From: Paralithodes platypus
Lineage: Eukaryota; Arthropoda; Malacostraca; Decapoda; Lithodidae
Assembly: GCA_032716605.1 (NCBI GenBank)
Contig: CM064539.1
Coordinates: forward strand, 1,982,342 to 2,046,341
Length of the DNA stretch: 64,000 nucleotides
Direction: 5' to 3'
Shown here: one piece after another, positions 9,325-18,960 of the stretch
How positions within the stretch are numbered: the first letter of the stretch is position 1
Layout of the letters: each line of letters opens with the position of its first letter
The notes under the pieces: generated by a model
Database searches by the model: none
Seen by the model: only the letters and a program-made list of their open reading frames with translations
Told to the model about the DNA's origin: nothing
Position numbers and translations under genes: made by a program

Positions 9325-9406
9325 CTAACGTGCTGAGCCGTCCTTTGTATCGGCGCCCAATATCTACATTAATACTGGAGATCCCGCAACAACAGCAGCA
9401 GTGACG

Positions 9407-9768
9407 GAGATGGACCTTTTTTTTTGGTCTATCATTTCATTTATTCCTTTATTTGTCTAGTTTCCTCCCTAGACCTCCATCGAATTAAAAACAAAAACAA
9501 ATCCATTCGATCCCCCTTCTAGATTAATTTGTACATTTTTCGGTAGAACAATTTCCCGGCCAAAGGCCGGTTCTTCCAATATTACAGGCTCACTATCGTT
9601 CGCCAGGCAAAAAATCGACACCTAAATAGCACGAAAGGTCTAAATATTGACGACGAAATAGGGCGAAAGGTCTTAAAATCGACTAACTAATGGGGCAAAC
9701 GTCTGAAATCTAATGGGGCTAAACATGAGGGAGAAAGTGGTCCAGAAAATCGGCCCATCTCCCCTTAA
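9407..9768 (-). mobile_element. TTAA-1 MITE, left TTAA lost
   Basis: Starts GAGATGGACC followed by a T-run, and ends CGGCCCATCTCCCCTTAA. It closely resembles the copy at 1026, including the CATCCATT/AATCCATTCGATCC region. Confidence 0.9.
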
Positions 9769-9869
9769 TCCTGTAGAATGTAAGTCCAAAGACTAAACTA
9801 TAATTATGCCATGTACCAGTATAGCCGAATGTTGGTTTTGGGTGTGATTATCCATAGTGTAAATAGTGC

Positions 9870-9985
9870 AAAACTGTCTTGATAGCCTAATGCTTAGTGT
9901 GTGGAATTTGGGTGTGAGTGTCCTGGGTTCGAGTCCTTGGGGTACCACATGTATTAATTACTGTCATTGATTTCATTAGTTGGGT
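9870..9985 (+). mobile_element. SINE-2, tRNA-derived
   Basis: Pol III-like A box TAGCCTAATGC at 9883-9893 and B box GGTTCGAGTCC at 9926-9936, spaced about 43 bp as in tRNA genes. It continues ACCACATGTATTAATTACTG and TTGATTTCATTAGTT, shared with the copy at 15522. No intact cloverleaf. Confidence 0.7.
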
Positions 9986-10072
9986 TTTTTTGTAAATTAA
10001 TTGGTGAAAACACATATGAATTTATGATCGTACGGAGTTTAGATCCTGAGACCAAACTAAAATTCCTGTACC

Positions 10073-10330
10073 AGTTGTTGTTGTTGTTCCCCAAGCTGCC
10101 TGGCCGAACAGCCCCAAGGCCCCGAGTAAGGCCAAGGCCATAAACGAGCGCCCCCACAGAACCCTCCCTGCCGACCACAATAAAGCCTGGGTGACCGAAG
10201 CCACTCCATGGCGGGGAGCGGAGAGGGTGCGTAAACGCCCGGGAAACCAAAGCCCCACCCAGGGCCCTGTGCCCCTCAGCAATTATGAAGAGAAAGTTGA
10301 GGGGCAAAGGAATAATGTGACGCTTTAGCT
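10073..10330 (-). mobile_element. LINE-U 3' end, (AAC)n tail
   Basis: GC-rich sequence matching 36775-37022 on the opposite strand, with the GTTGTTGTTGTTGTT tail (reverse of AAC) at 10074. It matches 3' sequence only; open frames here are not conserved between copies, so they are not taken as genes. Confidence 0.8.
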
Positions 10331-10502
10331 TCCAATCTTGGTAGATTGGGAGGTCAATCCACGGAAGAGACGCCATCACTTGAGATCTAGAAAATATATA
10401 AGGAAAAGGAACAGTCAGAGTAAGCTATGGGTATGGCAGAGATCGCTCAGGTCTCACTCTGATAGACCAGCCCATCGCCATCGCCATCGCCCATCGCCAT
10501 CC

Positions 10503-10690
10503 TGTACCAGTATTACCGAATGCTTGTTATGGGCAACTGATGTTGGTGGTGTAATGGTTTAGATGCTTATGTTCTGGGTGTGGTGTCCCGAGTTGGAATC
10601 CCGGGAGGACCATATGCTTTCATTAGTTTATTCAAGTACATTGGGGTTTGTAGTTGATGATTAATGTTAAGAACGGGGTGTTACTTAATT
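10503..10690 (+). mobile_element. SINE-1, tRNA-derived
   Basis: A box TGGTGTAATGG at 10547-10557 and B box GTTGGAATC at 10592-10600 (one change from GTTCGAATC). A body with ACCATATGCTTTCATTAG follows, then the tail AATGTTAAGAACGGGGTGTT. It was presumably transcribed by RNA polymerase III and mobilised by a LINE that recognised the tail. Confidence 0.8.
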
Positions 10691-10705
10691 AGGTGTATGG
10701 AGACT

Positions 10706-10921
10706 TGGAGAGAGACTGTTTGTTTTCAACTGACGGTAAATTTTAAAGTTCCCATCAAGATTGTTCAGTTATTGTGAAGATTTTGCAGTGAAATATGGTG
10801 CTAATTTTGTAAACCTGGTCTTAACATGATGCAGAGACATAGTAGTTTCATATTTTGCCATTAAGTATCGAGGGATTAGCGGCTAAGAGATTCAATTTAT
10901 CGTCAACTGAAAAGAAACAGA
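10706..10921. mobile_element. IR-2 MITE
   Basis: About 216 bp with inverted ends: CTGTTTGTTTTCAACTGACG on the left and GTCAACTGAAAAGAAACAG on the right. Fragments recur at 1888, 56497 and 63735. Confidence 0.75.
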
Positions 10922-11166
10922 GTATAGTGGCTCCAGCATGGCGGCGGAGGTTTCACTATAGGGCCTCTGTGGTCAATAATACTACCCCAGTTACGAGGTA
11001 AAGGTCATTTATTCCGCTGCGTCCACAACTCACGATCAATCATACTACAATATATATAAGCTCACCGGACCCTATGTATGTTTTATCTATTTGTTTAATT
11101 ATTTATTTATTTATTTTTGTAAATTTGTTTTTATCTGATTTTTTTTTCTTTTTTTTTATCTATTTT
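10922..11166. other. No feature recognised; T-rich right end
   Basis: Single-copy-looking sequence to about 11090, then T-rich low complexity up to a T-run that is the minus-strand poly-A of the LINE-J fragment. Confidence 0.5.
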
Positions 11167-11318
11167 TTTTTTTTTTTTCCTAGGTGGATGAGGGAGACAA
11201 AAGGCAAAAGTGACTGTGACGAGTGCCTCCCCTAGAGTTGAAAGAGTGACCGGGCCAAAATCAAGGAATGTTCGAACCAAAATGTCTGGACACACGGTGT
11301 TTGAAGCAATGTTTGCAA
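11167..11318 (-). mobile_element. LINE-J 3' end fragment
   Basis: Matches the 3' untranslated portions at 22310-22460 and 53570-53710 (AGTTGAAAGAGTGAC, GGGCCAAAATCAAGGAA, GGACACACGG). Non-coding part only, beginning with poly-T, the reverse of the poly-A tail. Confidence 0.8.
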
Positions 11319-11700
11319 TTTAAAAACGATATGAGTTATTTAGATGGTCTGTCGATATAGTAATTGCCTTTTTGAATCCTAGGAGTAGATTTAGGCTAAC
11401 AAACATCATGTAAGGGTAACAAATACGACCATAATGACGTCACCATGATGATATAAGCGTTACGAAAGACCGGGCCAGGAAGCCAACACTTGACCTAATT
11501 TTCCTGCATATTATGACTGATTCTAGGGGGGCGGGCAGGTGGTGGTGCCTTTAGTAGACAGTCGTGCCCTGGCTCCTGGCTGCCCTCAGAGTATTTTCTT
11601 CACTCTAACCTCTGAGAACATGAAACAGAAGATAACACAGAGAGTGTGTGTGAAGGAAGGAAAGTTTTCGGAGCAATGGGAAGTATGTGGAAGGTGAGAA
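11319..11700. other. No feature recognised
   Basis: No element ends, microsatellites or plausible exons seen. The last 100 bp leads into the LINE-R coding remnant. Confidence 0.4.
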
Positions 11701-11736
11701 ATCTCAGAATGAAACTTACTGAAAGTTAAAAGTGCA

Positions 11737-12163
11737 ATGTATCAAGGGATTGTTGTGCCAACAGTGATGTATGGGGCTGAGACATGGGCTCTCAAGGCAC
11801 AGGAGAGAAGAAAGCTGGATGTGATGGAGATGAGCTGCTTGAGGAGTATCTGTGGAGTTACTTGTAGAGACAGATTGAGGAATGAAGAAATACGTAGGAG
11901 AGTGGGGCAGCAGGAACATTTGTCGGCCAGAGTGGACAGAAGGTTGCTGTGCTGGTATGGGCATGTTGAACGAATGGAAGATGAAAGGCTTACAAAGAGA
12001 ATATGTGAGTCAGATACCAGGGGAGATAAAAGGGTAGGAAGACCTCCATTGAGATGGAGAGCCTGTGTAGGATAAGCGTTGGAAGATAGAGGAATTACTA
12101 TAGATCAAGCAAGAGAAGTGGTAATAAATAGAAATGAATGGAGAATGCTAGTGAATAGATGAG
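11737..12163 (+). pseudogene. LINE-R reverse transcriptase C-terminus
   Basis: The frame reads YQGIVVPTVMYGAETWALK, MSCLRSICGVTCRDRLRNEE, WYGHVERMEDERLTKRI and GRPPLRWRACVG. It then meets a TAA and continues in frame (ALEDRGITIDQA ... EWRMLVN). This is the conserved region after the RT domain in RTE-like and related endonuclease-RT LINEs; the catalytic YADD lies upstream and is absent. Copies at 41578 and 55190 have lysine codons where this copy has the stop, so it is inactivated here. The 3' untranslated region follows directly. Confidence 0.82.
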
Positions 12164-12547
12164 TGTAAACGCGGTCATTTGGGAGAGAGGGAGAGGGTCA
12201 TGCGCCAGTTGGACTAGATATTAGTCCGTCAGGCGTCTGGCCCAGGAAGCTGGTGGTAATGAAGGGTACACCTGGATGCATGGTGGACGGGCTTGTGGTG
12301 GTACAGCTTCACTGCAGGTCTGCCTGCGGAAATCAATCGGAGCCTCTCCGGGAGATCTGGGACCTGGGAATCTTTTTCTGGGGACCCCAAATGGGCCTGG
12401 GTCTCTGGGTGTTTCTCCTGGATGACCAAGATGTGTGTGCTTTTGTGTTTTGCTTTGTTTTGTTTTTCTGATGTGTTGTGATGTCCTTGTTCGGGCTCTG
12501 TCTCGAGTCGGCCACCCCCATTAAAAAGAAAAAAAGAAAAAAAGAAG
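12164..12547 (+). mobile_element. LINE-R 3' untranslated region
   Basis: Continues the copy with TAGTCCGTCAGGCGTCTGG, GAGCCTCTCCGGG and the CTCGAGTCGGCCACCCCCA block shared with 41578-42165 and 55190-55795. It ends in AAAAAGAAAA rather than the GATA tail of the other copies. Confidence 0.8.
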
Positions 12548-12685
12548 GAAACATTTGTAAGTGCCAGATTATGTACATACATACATACAACCTCTGAGAA
12601 CAGTTTTTCCCTTTGTCTATCCCATCCCAACCTAACCTTACACAATTTATATGGTAAAGCAACACAAAGCCATCCATATAGGCCT

Positions 12686-12874
<189 letters not shown>

Positions 12875-12900
12875 GGTATATATAATATATATACAGTATA

Positions 12901-13075
12901 TATACAGTCTTCTCCTGGGTGACCTGGATGTGTGAGAGTTTGTGTTTTTTATCTGTGTTTATTTTTTGTTTTATGTTGTTTTTGTGTTTTCCCTGTTCTT
13001 GCTCTGTCTTGAGTCGGCTACCCCCAAAATGGGGATTGGGCCTGAGCATATAGATAGATAGATAGATAGATATAT
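12901..13075 (+). mobile_element. LINE-R terminal 3' fragment, (GATA)n tail
   Basis: Only the last 170 bp: CTTCTCCTGGGTGACCTGG to GGGCCTGAGCATATAGATAG, then GATA repeats. An extreme 5' truncation. Confidence 0.85.
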
Positions 13076-13232
13076 ACAGTATATATATATACTATAGATT
13101 AGTACTCACAAACTACTGTAAATCTATTAAAGAAAAAGAAACATGGATTGAGTTGAAGAAACTATATTAGGAAAGGAATAAGCCTAAATCTTTATATCAA
13201 GTAATGCCACTTGAGAAAACCCTCATACAACC

Positions 13233-13420
13233 CCCTTAGTTTGGCGATTTTAAGACCTTCCGCCCCATTTCCTTGTCGATTTTAAGACCTTCCGCCCCAT
13301 TTCCTTGTCGATTTTAAGACCTTCCGCCCCATTTCCTTGTTAATATTAAGACCTTTCGTGCTATTTAGGTGTCGATTTTGTTCCTGGCGAATGATAGTGA
13401 GCCTGTAATTTTGGCTTAAA
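13233..13420 (+). mobile_element. TTAA-1 fragment with internal triplication
   Basis: Middle-left part of the element from TTAGTTTGGCGATTTTAAG to GAGCCTGTAATTTTGG. A 32-bp phrase containing CCGCCCCATTTCCTTGT is present three times. Both ends are missing, and a 17-bp flank phrase (AACCTCATACAACCC) occurs on both sides. Confidence 0.8.
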
Positions 13421-13436
13421 ACCTCATACAACCCAC

Positions 13437-13510
13437 CCGGGATTCGAACCCTGGACCATGTGATCAACAGGAACTCGTGCTAACCACTACACCACACTGT
13501 CTGTGGGTGG
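13437..13510 (-). other. tRNA-like pseudogene or SINE head
   Basis: On the minus strand an A box TGGTGTAGTGG and B box GGTTCGAATCC at tRNA-like spacing. The predicted acceptor strands (GACAGTG against GGTGGGT) do not pair, and no clean anticodon arm is seen. A tRNA-derived relic, not a functional tRNA. Confidence 0.6.
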
Positions 13511-13587
13511 GTGGATGGTAGACAGATCTTAGGTAACAGCTGTTGCCAGGTTGTCAGACCTCTGTTGTGGCCTGTGTGGTGGAGTGG

Positions 13588-13948
13588 TTAAGGAGGGTCA
13601 CCTGCTTGTTTTATCTTTCTCTCTTTCTTTGGCTTGTATCTATTCGGCCCCATTCAGCCAACTGTTTCAAGAAGTTTAGCCCCATCCAGGTGTCGATTTC
13701 TTCCTGGCGAGCGATAGCGAGCCAGCATTGTATGGAGAAATCCGGCTTCGCCGACGACATTTTTCTATTGAAAATGTACAAATTTAGCTTGCTGTAAAAA
13801 CAAGAATATATAATATGCTGGCAGAAAATATTGATACCAGGATGGGGGTAAACGTCTTAAAACAGTAGGCTGAATGGGGCCAAATGGATACAAGCCAAAG
13901 AGAGAGGGAGAGAAAGGTAAAAAAGCGAGGTGGGGTGGGCCTCCTTAA
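13588..13948 (+). mobile_element. TTAA-2 MITE, full-length
   Basis: TTAAGGAGGGTCACCTGC to GGTGGGCCTCCTTAA. The core hairpin is CCGGCTTCGCCG. The left target reads GTGGTGGAGTGGTTAA, reminiscent of a tRNA A box, so it may have landed in a SINE. Confidence 0.9.
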
Positions 13949-14037
13949 AACGTACGTGTGCTGGCCATATTATCAGCAAATCGAGTGATGATTGAAGCAC
14001 CATCAGAGATTGTGTGAGATTATATGATAGTATGCCA

Positions 14038-14374
14038 ATAAGGGGAGGTATTTAGTTTCTTCCCTAGAACTCCATCAAGCTTAAAATTACTCCCCCCTAG
14101 ACCCCCTTTCAAGATAAATTTGTACATTTTTCGGTAGAAAAATTTACCGGCTGAAAGCCGGTTCCTCTCAAATTACAGGCTCGCTATCGCTCGCCAGGAA
14201 AAAATCGACACCTAAATATCACGAAAGTTCTTAAAATTGACAGAGAGGGGCGAAAGTTCTTAAAATTGCCAAACTAAAGGGGGCGTGCGTCTTAAAATGT
14301 AAAAAGCAATGGGGCTTAAGATGAGAGAGAAAGGGGTCCAGAAAAAAATCCCTCAAGTGGAAATCTCCCCTTAA
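14038..14374 (-). mobile_element. TTAA-1 MITE, full-length variant
   Basis: Left end ATAAGGGGAGG (TTAA mutated to ATAA), right end AAATCTCCCCTTAA. Hairpin CCGGCTGAAAGCCGG. Shares its right TTAA with the TTAA-3 that follows. Confidence 0.9.
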
Positions 14375-14584
14375 GCTGGTATCACACGAGCTCTTTTTCC
14401 CTCAACATTTATCCTCAACACTGGTCTGGCAGCTTAGTAGGTCAGCATTTAAAATATTTCGGTTACCTAAATTTACCTATCATTTCTAGTTTTCGATACC
14501 AGTGTAAAATATTCCAAAAAAGTTGCCAGAATTGTTTTGATCATGGAATGTTGACTATAAAAGCTCTCGTGTGATACCGGAATT
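14371..14584 (+). mobile_element. TTAA-3 MITE
   Basis: About 214 bp from TTAAGCTGGTATCACACGAG to CTCGTGTGATACCGGAATT. The interior contains the CAACATTTATCCTCAACACT phrase typical of the family. The right TTAA is mutated. Confidence 0.9.
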
Positions 14585-14618
14585 ATCAGTGTATACGTAA
14601 ACAGAAAACCTTATCAGA

Positions 14619-14620
14619 GG

Positions 14621-14658
<38 letters not shown>

Positions 14659-14757
14659 AACAGGGTGATAGAGAGAGAGAGAGAGAGAGAAACAGGGTGA
14701 TAGAGAGAGGGTGAGAGTGAGTGAGTGAGTGAGTGAGTGAGTGAGTGAGAGAGAGAC
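14619..14757. repeat. (GA)n / (GTGA)n microsatellite
   Basis: Interrupted GA and GTGA repeats immediately before an IR-1 copy whose left end is trimmed. Confidence 0.95.
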
Positions 14758-14946
14758 GACTTGCGAGTTTCAGGCTATAAGGAAGTTGGAGTTTTTTTCC
14801 ATTGATATTTAGCAGAAATACCAGCTAAAATGTGGTTGTATTACATTTATAAATACATACAAATAAAATCATGCTTTTTATCCATTAGACAACTACTTTA
14901 TTATTGTATTTCTGTTTAATACCGATGTTTACGGCTCCAACTTCCT
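14757..14946 (-). mobile_element. IR-1 MITE, both ends trimmed
   Basis: GACTTGCGAGTTTCAGGC to GGCTCCAACTTCCT; runs straight into a TTAA-1 fragment with no spacer. Confidence 0.85.
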
Positions 14947-15150
14947 CGAAGGCTGGTTCCTTCTAAAATTACAGGCTCGCTATCGCTCGCCAGGAAACAA
15001 TCGACACCTAGATGGCACGAAATGTCTTATAGTTGCCAACAAAATGTGGTGAAAGGTCTCAAAATCGCCAAACTAACAGAGCGAACGTCTTGAAATATCG
15101 ACACGTATATGCTAAACATGAGGGAGAAGGGAGTCTAGAAAAAATCGACA
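14947..15150 (-). mobile_element. TTAA-1 fragment, right half
   Basis: Begins inside the core hairpin (CGAAGGCTGGTTCC) and runs to GTCTAGAAAAAATCGACAG. The terminal TTAA is not reached. Confidence 0.8.
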
Positions 15151-15521
15151 GCCAAACTCTTACTTGCGTGGCGTTGTCGTGTGAGTTAAGTAAGGGCACG
15201 CGAAGTGGTGGTAGTAGTAGTAGTAGTAGTATAATGATGTACAATATTAAAAAAAAACAAAAAAAAAACACGATGATGAGTCTGAGTGCTTACCCCGGAA
15301 TAGGTAGTAGTAGTAGTAGTAGTAGTGGTAGTAGTAGACTATCGTAGCTCCGAGGTATGGCGGTGTGCGGGGGTGCTAGAGGCAAGGAAAACTACCGATT
15401 TTAGTCTTGGTTATTGTAAATGTCAAGATAGAATTCGGGTTTCAAGTAGAAGTGATTAAATGGCCAAAACAAATGCTAGTCCATGTTATTTTTCTGGTGT
15501 TCCTTCTGGTACTTCGATGGG
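15151..15521. other. Spacer with (GTA)n tracts
   Basis: GTA/GTAGTAGTA runs near 15212 and 15306 and an A-rich patch; otherwise nothing recognised. Confidence 0.6.
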
Positions 15522-15646
15522 AGTGTCCTAGGTTCGAGTCCTTGGAGTGCCACATGTATTTATTGATTTCATTAATTTAGTTTAGAAGTGAAGTTGGTTG
15601 ATGGGGAAAATATAATGTTAAGAACGGGGTGTTACTTATTTCTTCT
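15522..15646 (+). mobile_element. SINE-2, tRNA-derived
   Basis: B box GGTTCGAGTCC at 15531-15541, then CCACATGTATTTATTGATTTC and the tail AATGTTAAGAACGGGGTGTT, the same tail as SINE-1. The A box region is diverged. Confidence 0.7.
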
Positions 15647-15990
15647 CATAAGCATTCTAGTCTTCAGAACAAAATTGCTGCGGTTTAACACCCTGGAATC
15701 ACCGCACACACTGACATGCATTGACACATAAGAGACCACTAGCGATGATGACACCCTCTCCTCACCGCATCTCACCTCTAACTGGCACTGGTCGGGGGGG
15801 TGTTGTGGTAGTGACACAGAGGAAGGTGGAGGTAGTGGTGGTGGTGGTGGTGGTATTCGGCACACACACACACACACATATAGAATGAGAGAGACTGCCA
15901 ACACAAACCACCAGAGCTACCAAATTAAATTCGCTAGACAGTAAAAAAATGCCAAAAACTGCTAGAATAATGCCACAATCTCTAGAATAT

Positions 15991-16024
<34 letters not shown>

Positions 16025-16107
16025 GAGAGAGTGTGAGAGAGACTGCCAATTCTAGCACCAGCACCCACCCCTCACATTATATCACCCCTCTAACTGGCCC
16101 TCTTCCG
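15647..16107. other. Microsatellite-bearing spacer
   Basis: (GGT)n near 15835, (CA)n near 15860 and 15992, GA near 16023. Proline-rich frames across it are low complexity and not taken as coding. Confidence 0.6.
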
Positions 16108-16450
16108 GACTAGTGTTGCCAATTTAGCTACTTTCCCGCTAGATGTAGAGGTGTTTACTTTGATCTAGAGGCAAATTTTTAGTCTAGCGACATTAATTCG
16201 AGCGATAATGTGGAGATTTGAGCCATTTTAGAGCGATATTGTAGAGACTGGGGCATTATTCGGGTAATTTGAGTCATTTTAGAGCGATATTGTAGAGACT
16301 GGGGCATTATTCGGGTAATTTGAGTCATTTTAGAGCGATATTGTAGAGATTGTGGCATTATTCGGGTAATTTGAGTCATTTTAGAGTGATGAGTCTAGAG
16401 CGATTGTGGCATTATTCAAGCAATTTCCGGTTTCTGTTTACTATCTAGCG
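16108..16450. repeat. K-repeat with 51-bp tandem core
   Basis: Starts GTTGCCAATTTAGCTACTTTC; a 51-bp unit (TTTTAGAGCGATATTGTAGA within it) is repeated about 3.5 times at 16220-16400. The period, 17 codons, explains a repeated open frame on the minus strand. Related copies at 16490 and 49905. Confidence 0.85.
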
Positions 16451-16489
16451 AACTTGATTTGCTAACCCTGTTCCGGACTTGTAAACAGT

Positions 16490-16704
16490 GTTGCCAATTT
16501 AGCTACTTTCCCGCTAGATCTAGAGGTGTTTGCTTCGATCTAGAGGCAAGTTTCTGCATCTAGCGACATAAATTCTAGCAATCTTCCGGTAATTTGAGTC
16601 ATTTTGAAGCGATTTTGTAGATTGTGGCATTATTCTAGCGATGTTATGGTAATTTGAGTAATTTTCGTGCGATTTTGTAGAGAATGTAGCATCTTTCTAT
16701 ATAT
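16490..16704. repeat. K-repeat, second copy
   Basis: Starts GTTGCCAATTTAGCTACTTTC like the copy at 16108, with CTAGATCTAGAGGTG and a single version of the internal unit. Confidence 0.8.
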
Positions 16705-17030
16705 TTTGTAGTTTCCTCCCTAGACCTCCAACAAGATTTTAACCCCCCCCCCCTCCCCCCACGACCCTCCTTCAAGATACATTTGTAAACAAAAATATAA
16801 AAAAAAATCCCGGCCGAAGGCCGATTTCTCTAAAATTACAGGCTCTCTATCGCTCGCCAGGAAAAAATCGACACTTAAATGACACGAAAAACCTTAATAT
16901 TGACAAGGAAATGGAGTGAAAAGTCTTAAAATCGACAAACTAATGAGCCGAACGTCTGAAAATCTGAAAACTATTGGGGCTAAAAATGAGGGAGAAGGGA
17001 GACCATAAAAAGCGACCCATCTCCCCTTAT
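16705..17030 (-). mobile_element. TTAA-1 MITE, left end missing
   Basis: TAGTTTCCTCCCTAGACC to GCGACCCATCTCCCCTTA; right TTAA mutated to TTAT. The central TTTTTCGGTAG phrase is disrupted by A-rich sequence. Confidence 0.88.
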
Positions 17031-17132
17031 AAGTGAATATACCAATAAAGCTATAACTAGTGTATGAGTGGAGCTGACCTATAGTGGCGTAGTTAGTGGG
17101 GGGGGGGGGGGCGTGTAGTGGCAGTGGTGGTG

Positions 17133-17381
17133 TAAAGGGTACATCACACAGTCAGGAGTGGCAAGCTAGAGTCACTAGGAGTAGGGGCCAATTCGGACTC
17201 GCGGGCCTATTCGCGGTGAAAATCGGTGACTCCTAGTGATTCTAGAGACTCCTAGCGACTTCTGTTAGACTCCCACTCGCTTGCGGTGAAAATCGATGAC
17301 TCCTAGTGATTTTGGCGACTCCTAGTGACTCCTGTTAGACTCCCACTAGCTCGCACTCCTGACTGTGGGATGTACCCTTAA
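17133..17381. mobile_element. TTAA-8, candidate MITE, single copy here
   Basis: Inverted ends of about 28 bp: AAGGGTACATCACACAGTC / GACTGTGGGATGTACCCTTAA, with AGGAGTG / CACTCCT continuing the arm. The interior repeats GACTCCTAGTGA and GTTAGACTCCCACT twice. The right boundary is TTAA; the left is GTAA. Confidence 0.65.
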
Positions 17382-17450
17382 CTATGTATGTATGTATCTA
17401 TGTATGTCTGTCTGTATGTATGTATGTATGTATGCATACACTCAGGCACA
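17382..17450. repeat. (TATG)n microsatellite
   Basis: TATGTATG/TCTG repeats directly after the right end of TTAA-8. Confidence 0.9.
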
Positions 17451-17457
17451 TACCTTA

Positions 17458-17505
17458 TAGCTGGGGGTGGCCGACTCAAGACAGAGCCCGAACTGAACTA
17501 CATTA
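17458..17505 (-). mobile_element. LINE-R 3' scrap
   Basis: Reverse of the phrase GGCTCTGTCTTGAGTCGGCC seen in the LINE-R 3' region; about 45 bp. Confidence 0.6.
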
Positions 17506-17670
17506 ATAGTTCCAATTCTTAGGGTCCAGGGCCACTTTCGTGTTCCCTCGCCCCTTTCTCTGTCCCGTGTAGTATACAAGGGGAGAAGGATTCCCAGCCC
17601 CCTGCCCGGAGGTGTTTTTATACTAGACTCATTTATCATTAACCCACTCAGTACCAGTGACATATGTTAT

Positions 17671-17882
17671 AACCCTTTCAAGCTCCTAAACGCATTTCTG
17701 TTCTGTTTTCTGGCTACTATTAGACGACTTTATTCAGATTAGTAACGGTAAATGGAAGTCAAAGGGTTGATTGAGATAGTATTTACCCTTTTAATCCCCA
17801 CAGATCCTTCCTTAACTGCATAAAATCGTCTAATGATAGCCAAAATAAACTGCTAAAACGCGTCAGAGCTTCAAGGGGCTAA
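17671..17882. mobile_element. TTAA-4 MITE nested in TTAA-4
   Basis: TAACCCTTTCAAGCTCC to CGTCAGAGCTTCAAGGGGCTAA, about 212 bp, near-palindromic; the halves each contain an ATCGTCTAA or TTAGACGA phrase. Confidence 0.85.
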
Positions 17883-17959
17883 TGTATTCTGGCAACTATT
17901 CAGACCATTTGTATGCAGCTTAGGAAGGACGTCTACCCATTAAATGGCTACAGACTATC

Positions 17960-18035
17960 TCAATTAAACCCTAAAAAAAAAAAAAAAAATGGGGACTGGG
18001 CCTGAGTATATAGATAGATAGATAGATAGATAGAT
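17960..18035 (+). mobile_element. LINE-R tail fragment
   Basis: A-run followed by ATGGGGACTGGGCCTGAGTA and (GATA)n. ATGGCTAC occurs on both sides (17944 and 18032), a possible target duplication. Confidence 0.7.
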
Positions 18036-18122
18036 GGCTACCATATATCTTTCCTAAGCTTCATAAAATCGTCTAAGTGTGGCCAGAAATCAATACAAAA
18101 TACGTCGCCGGTACAGAAGAGG

Positions 18123-18335
18123 TTAAGGAGGATCACCTGGGTTTTTTTCTCTCCTTTTCTCTCTTTTTCTGGCTTGTATCCATTCGGCCCCATTCAGCCA
18201 ACTTTTTGAAGACGTTTATCCCCATCCAGGAGTCGATTTCTTCCTGGCGAGCGATAGCGAGTCAGCATTGTATGGAGAAATCCGGCTTCGCCGGAGACAA
18301 TTTTCTACCGAAAAATGTACAAATTTAGTTTGCTG

Positions 18336-18389
<54 letters not shown>

Positions 18390-18530
18390 TATATATAATA
18401 TGCTGAGGAAAATATTGACACCTGGATATGGGTAAACGTCTTAAAACAGTAGGCTGAATGGGGCCGAATGGATACAAGCCAAAGAGAGAGCGAGAGAAAG
18501 AGAACAAAAAAGCGAGGTCGGCTCCCTTAA
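18123..18530 (+). mobile_element. TTAA-2 MITE with (TA)n insert
   Basis: TTAAGGAGGATCACCTGG to AGCGAGGTCGGCTCCCTTAA; a TA tract of about 48 bp expands the AT-rich stretch after the core hairpin (GGCTTCGCC). Confidence 0.92.
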
Positions 18531-18613
18531 TATAGATTAGGATGTGTTAAGGTCAGAGCCTGAATGTCAAGTGACTGTGGAAGAATTGCATACCTAGACT
18601 GACCACACAGACC

Positions 18614-18940
18614 TTAAGGAGAGATATCCATTTGAGGGACTTTTTTTCTTGACCCCTTTCTCTCTCATGTCTAGCCCCATTGCTTTTGAGATTTTAAGTT
18701 GTTTGCCCCGTTAGTTTGGCGATTTTAAGAACTTTCACCCCATTTTAAGACCTTTCGTGCCATTCAGGTGTCGATTTTATCCTGGCGAGCGATAGCGAGC
18801 CTGTAACTTAAGAGGAAACGGCCTTCGGTCGGGACATTTTTCTACCGAAAAATGTACAAATTAATCTTGAAAGGGACTCAAGGGGGTGTCATTTTAAGCT
18901 TGCTGGAGGTCTAGGGAACAAATTAAATACCTCCTCTTAA
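18614..18940 (+). mobile_element. TTAA-1 MITE, full-length variant
   Basis: TTAAGGAGAGATATCCATTTG to AATACCTCCTCTTAA. Ends 20 bp before the 3-kb minisatellite. Confidence 0.92.
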
Positions 18941-18960
18941 TGTTTGGAATATGTGTTATA

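Larger units (their letters stand above)
17639..18126. mobile_element. TTAA-4 MITE interrupted twice
   Basis: Outer element from TTAACCCACTCAGTACC to GTCGCCGGTACAGAAGAGGTTAA. It is split by another TTAA-4 (17671-17882) and by a LINE-R tail (about 17960-18035). Its right TTAA is also the left TTAA of the TTAA-2 at 18123. Confidence 0.82.

Noticed and set aside
10022..10379. Open frames in the GC-rich block
   Set aside because: The block is the 3' end of LINE-U; the frames are not maintained in the copy at 36775-37022.
13437..13510. Functional tRNA gene
   Set aside because: A and B boxes are good but the acceptor strands do not pair and the anticodon arm is not convincing.
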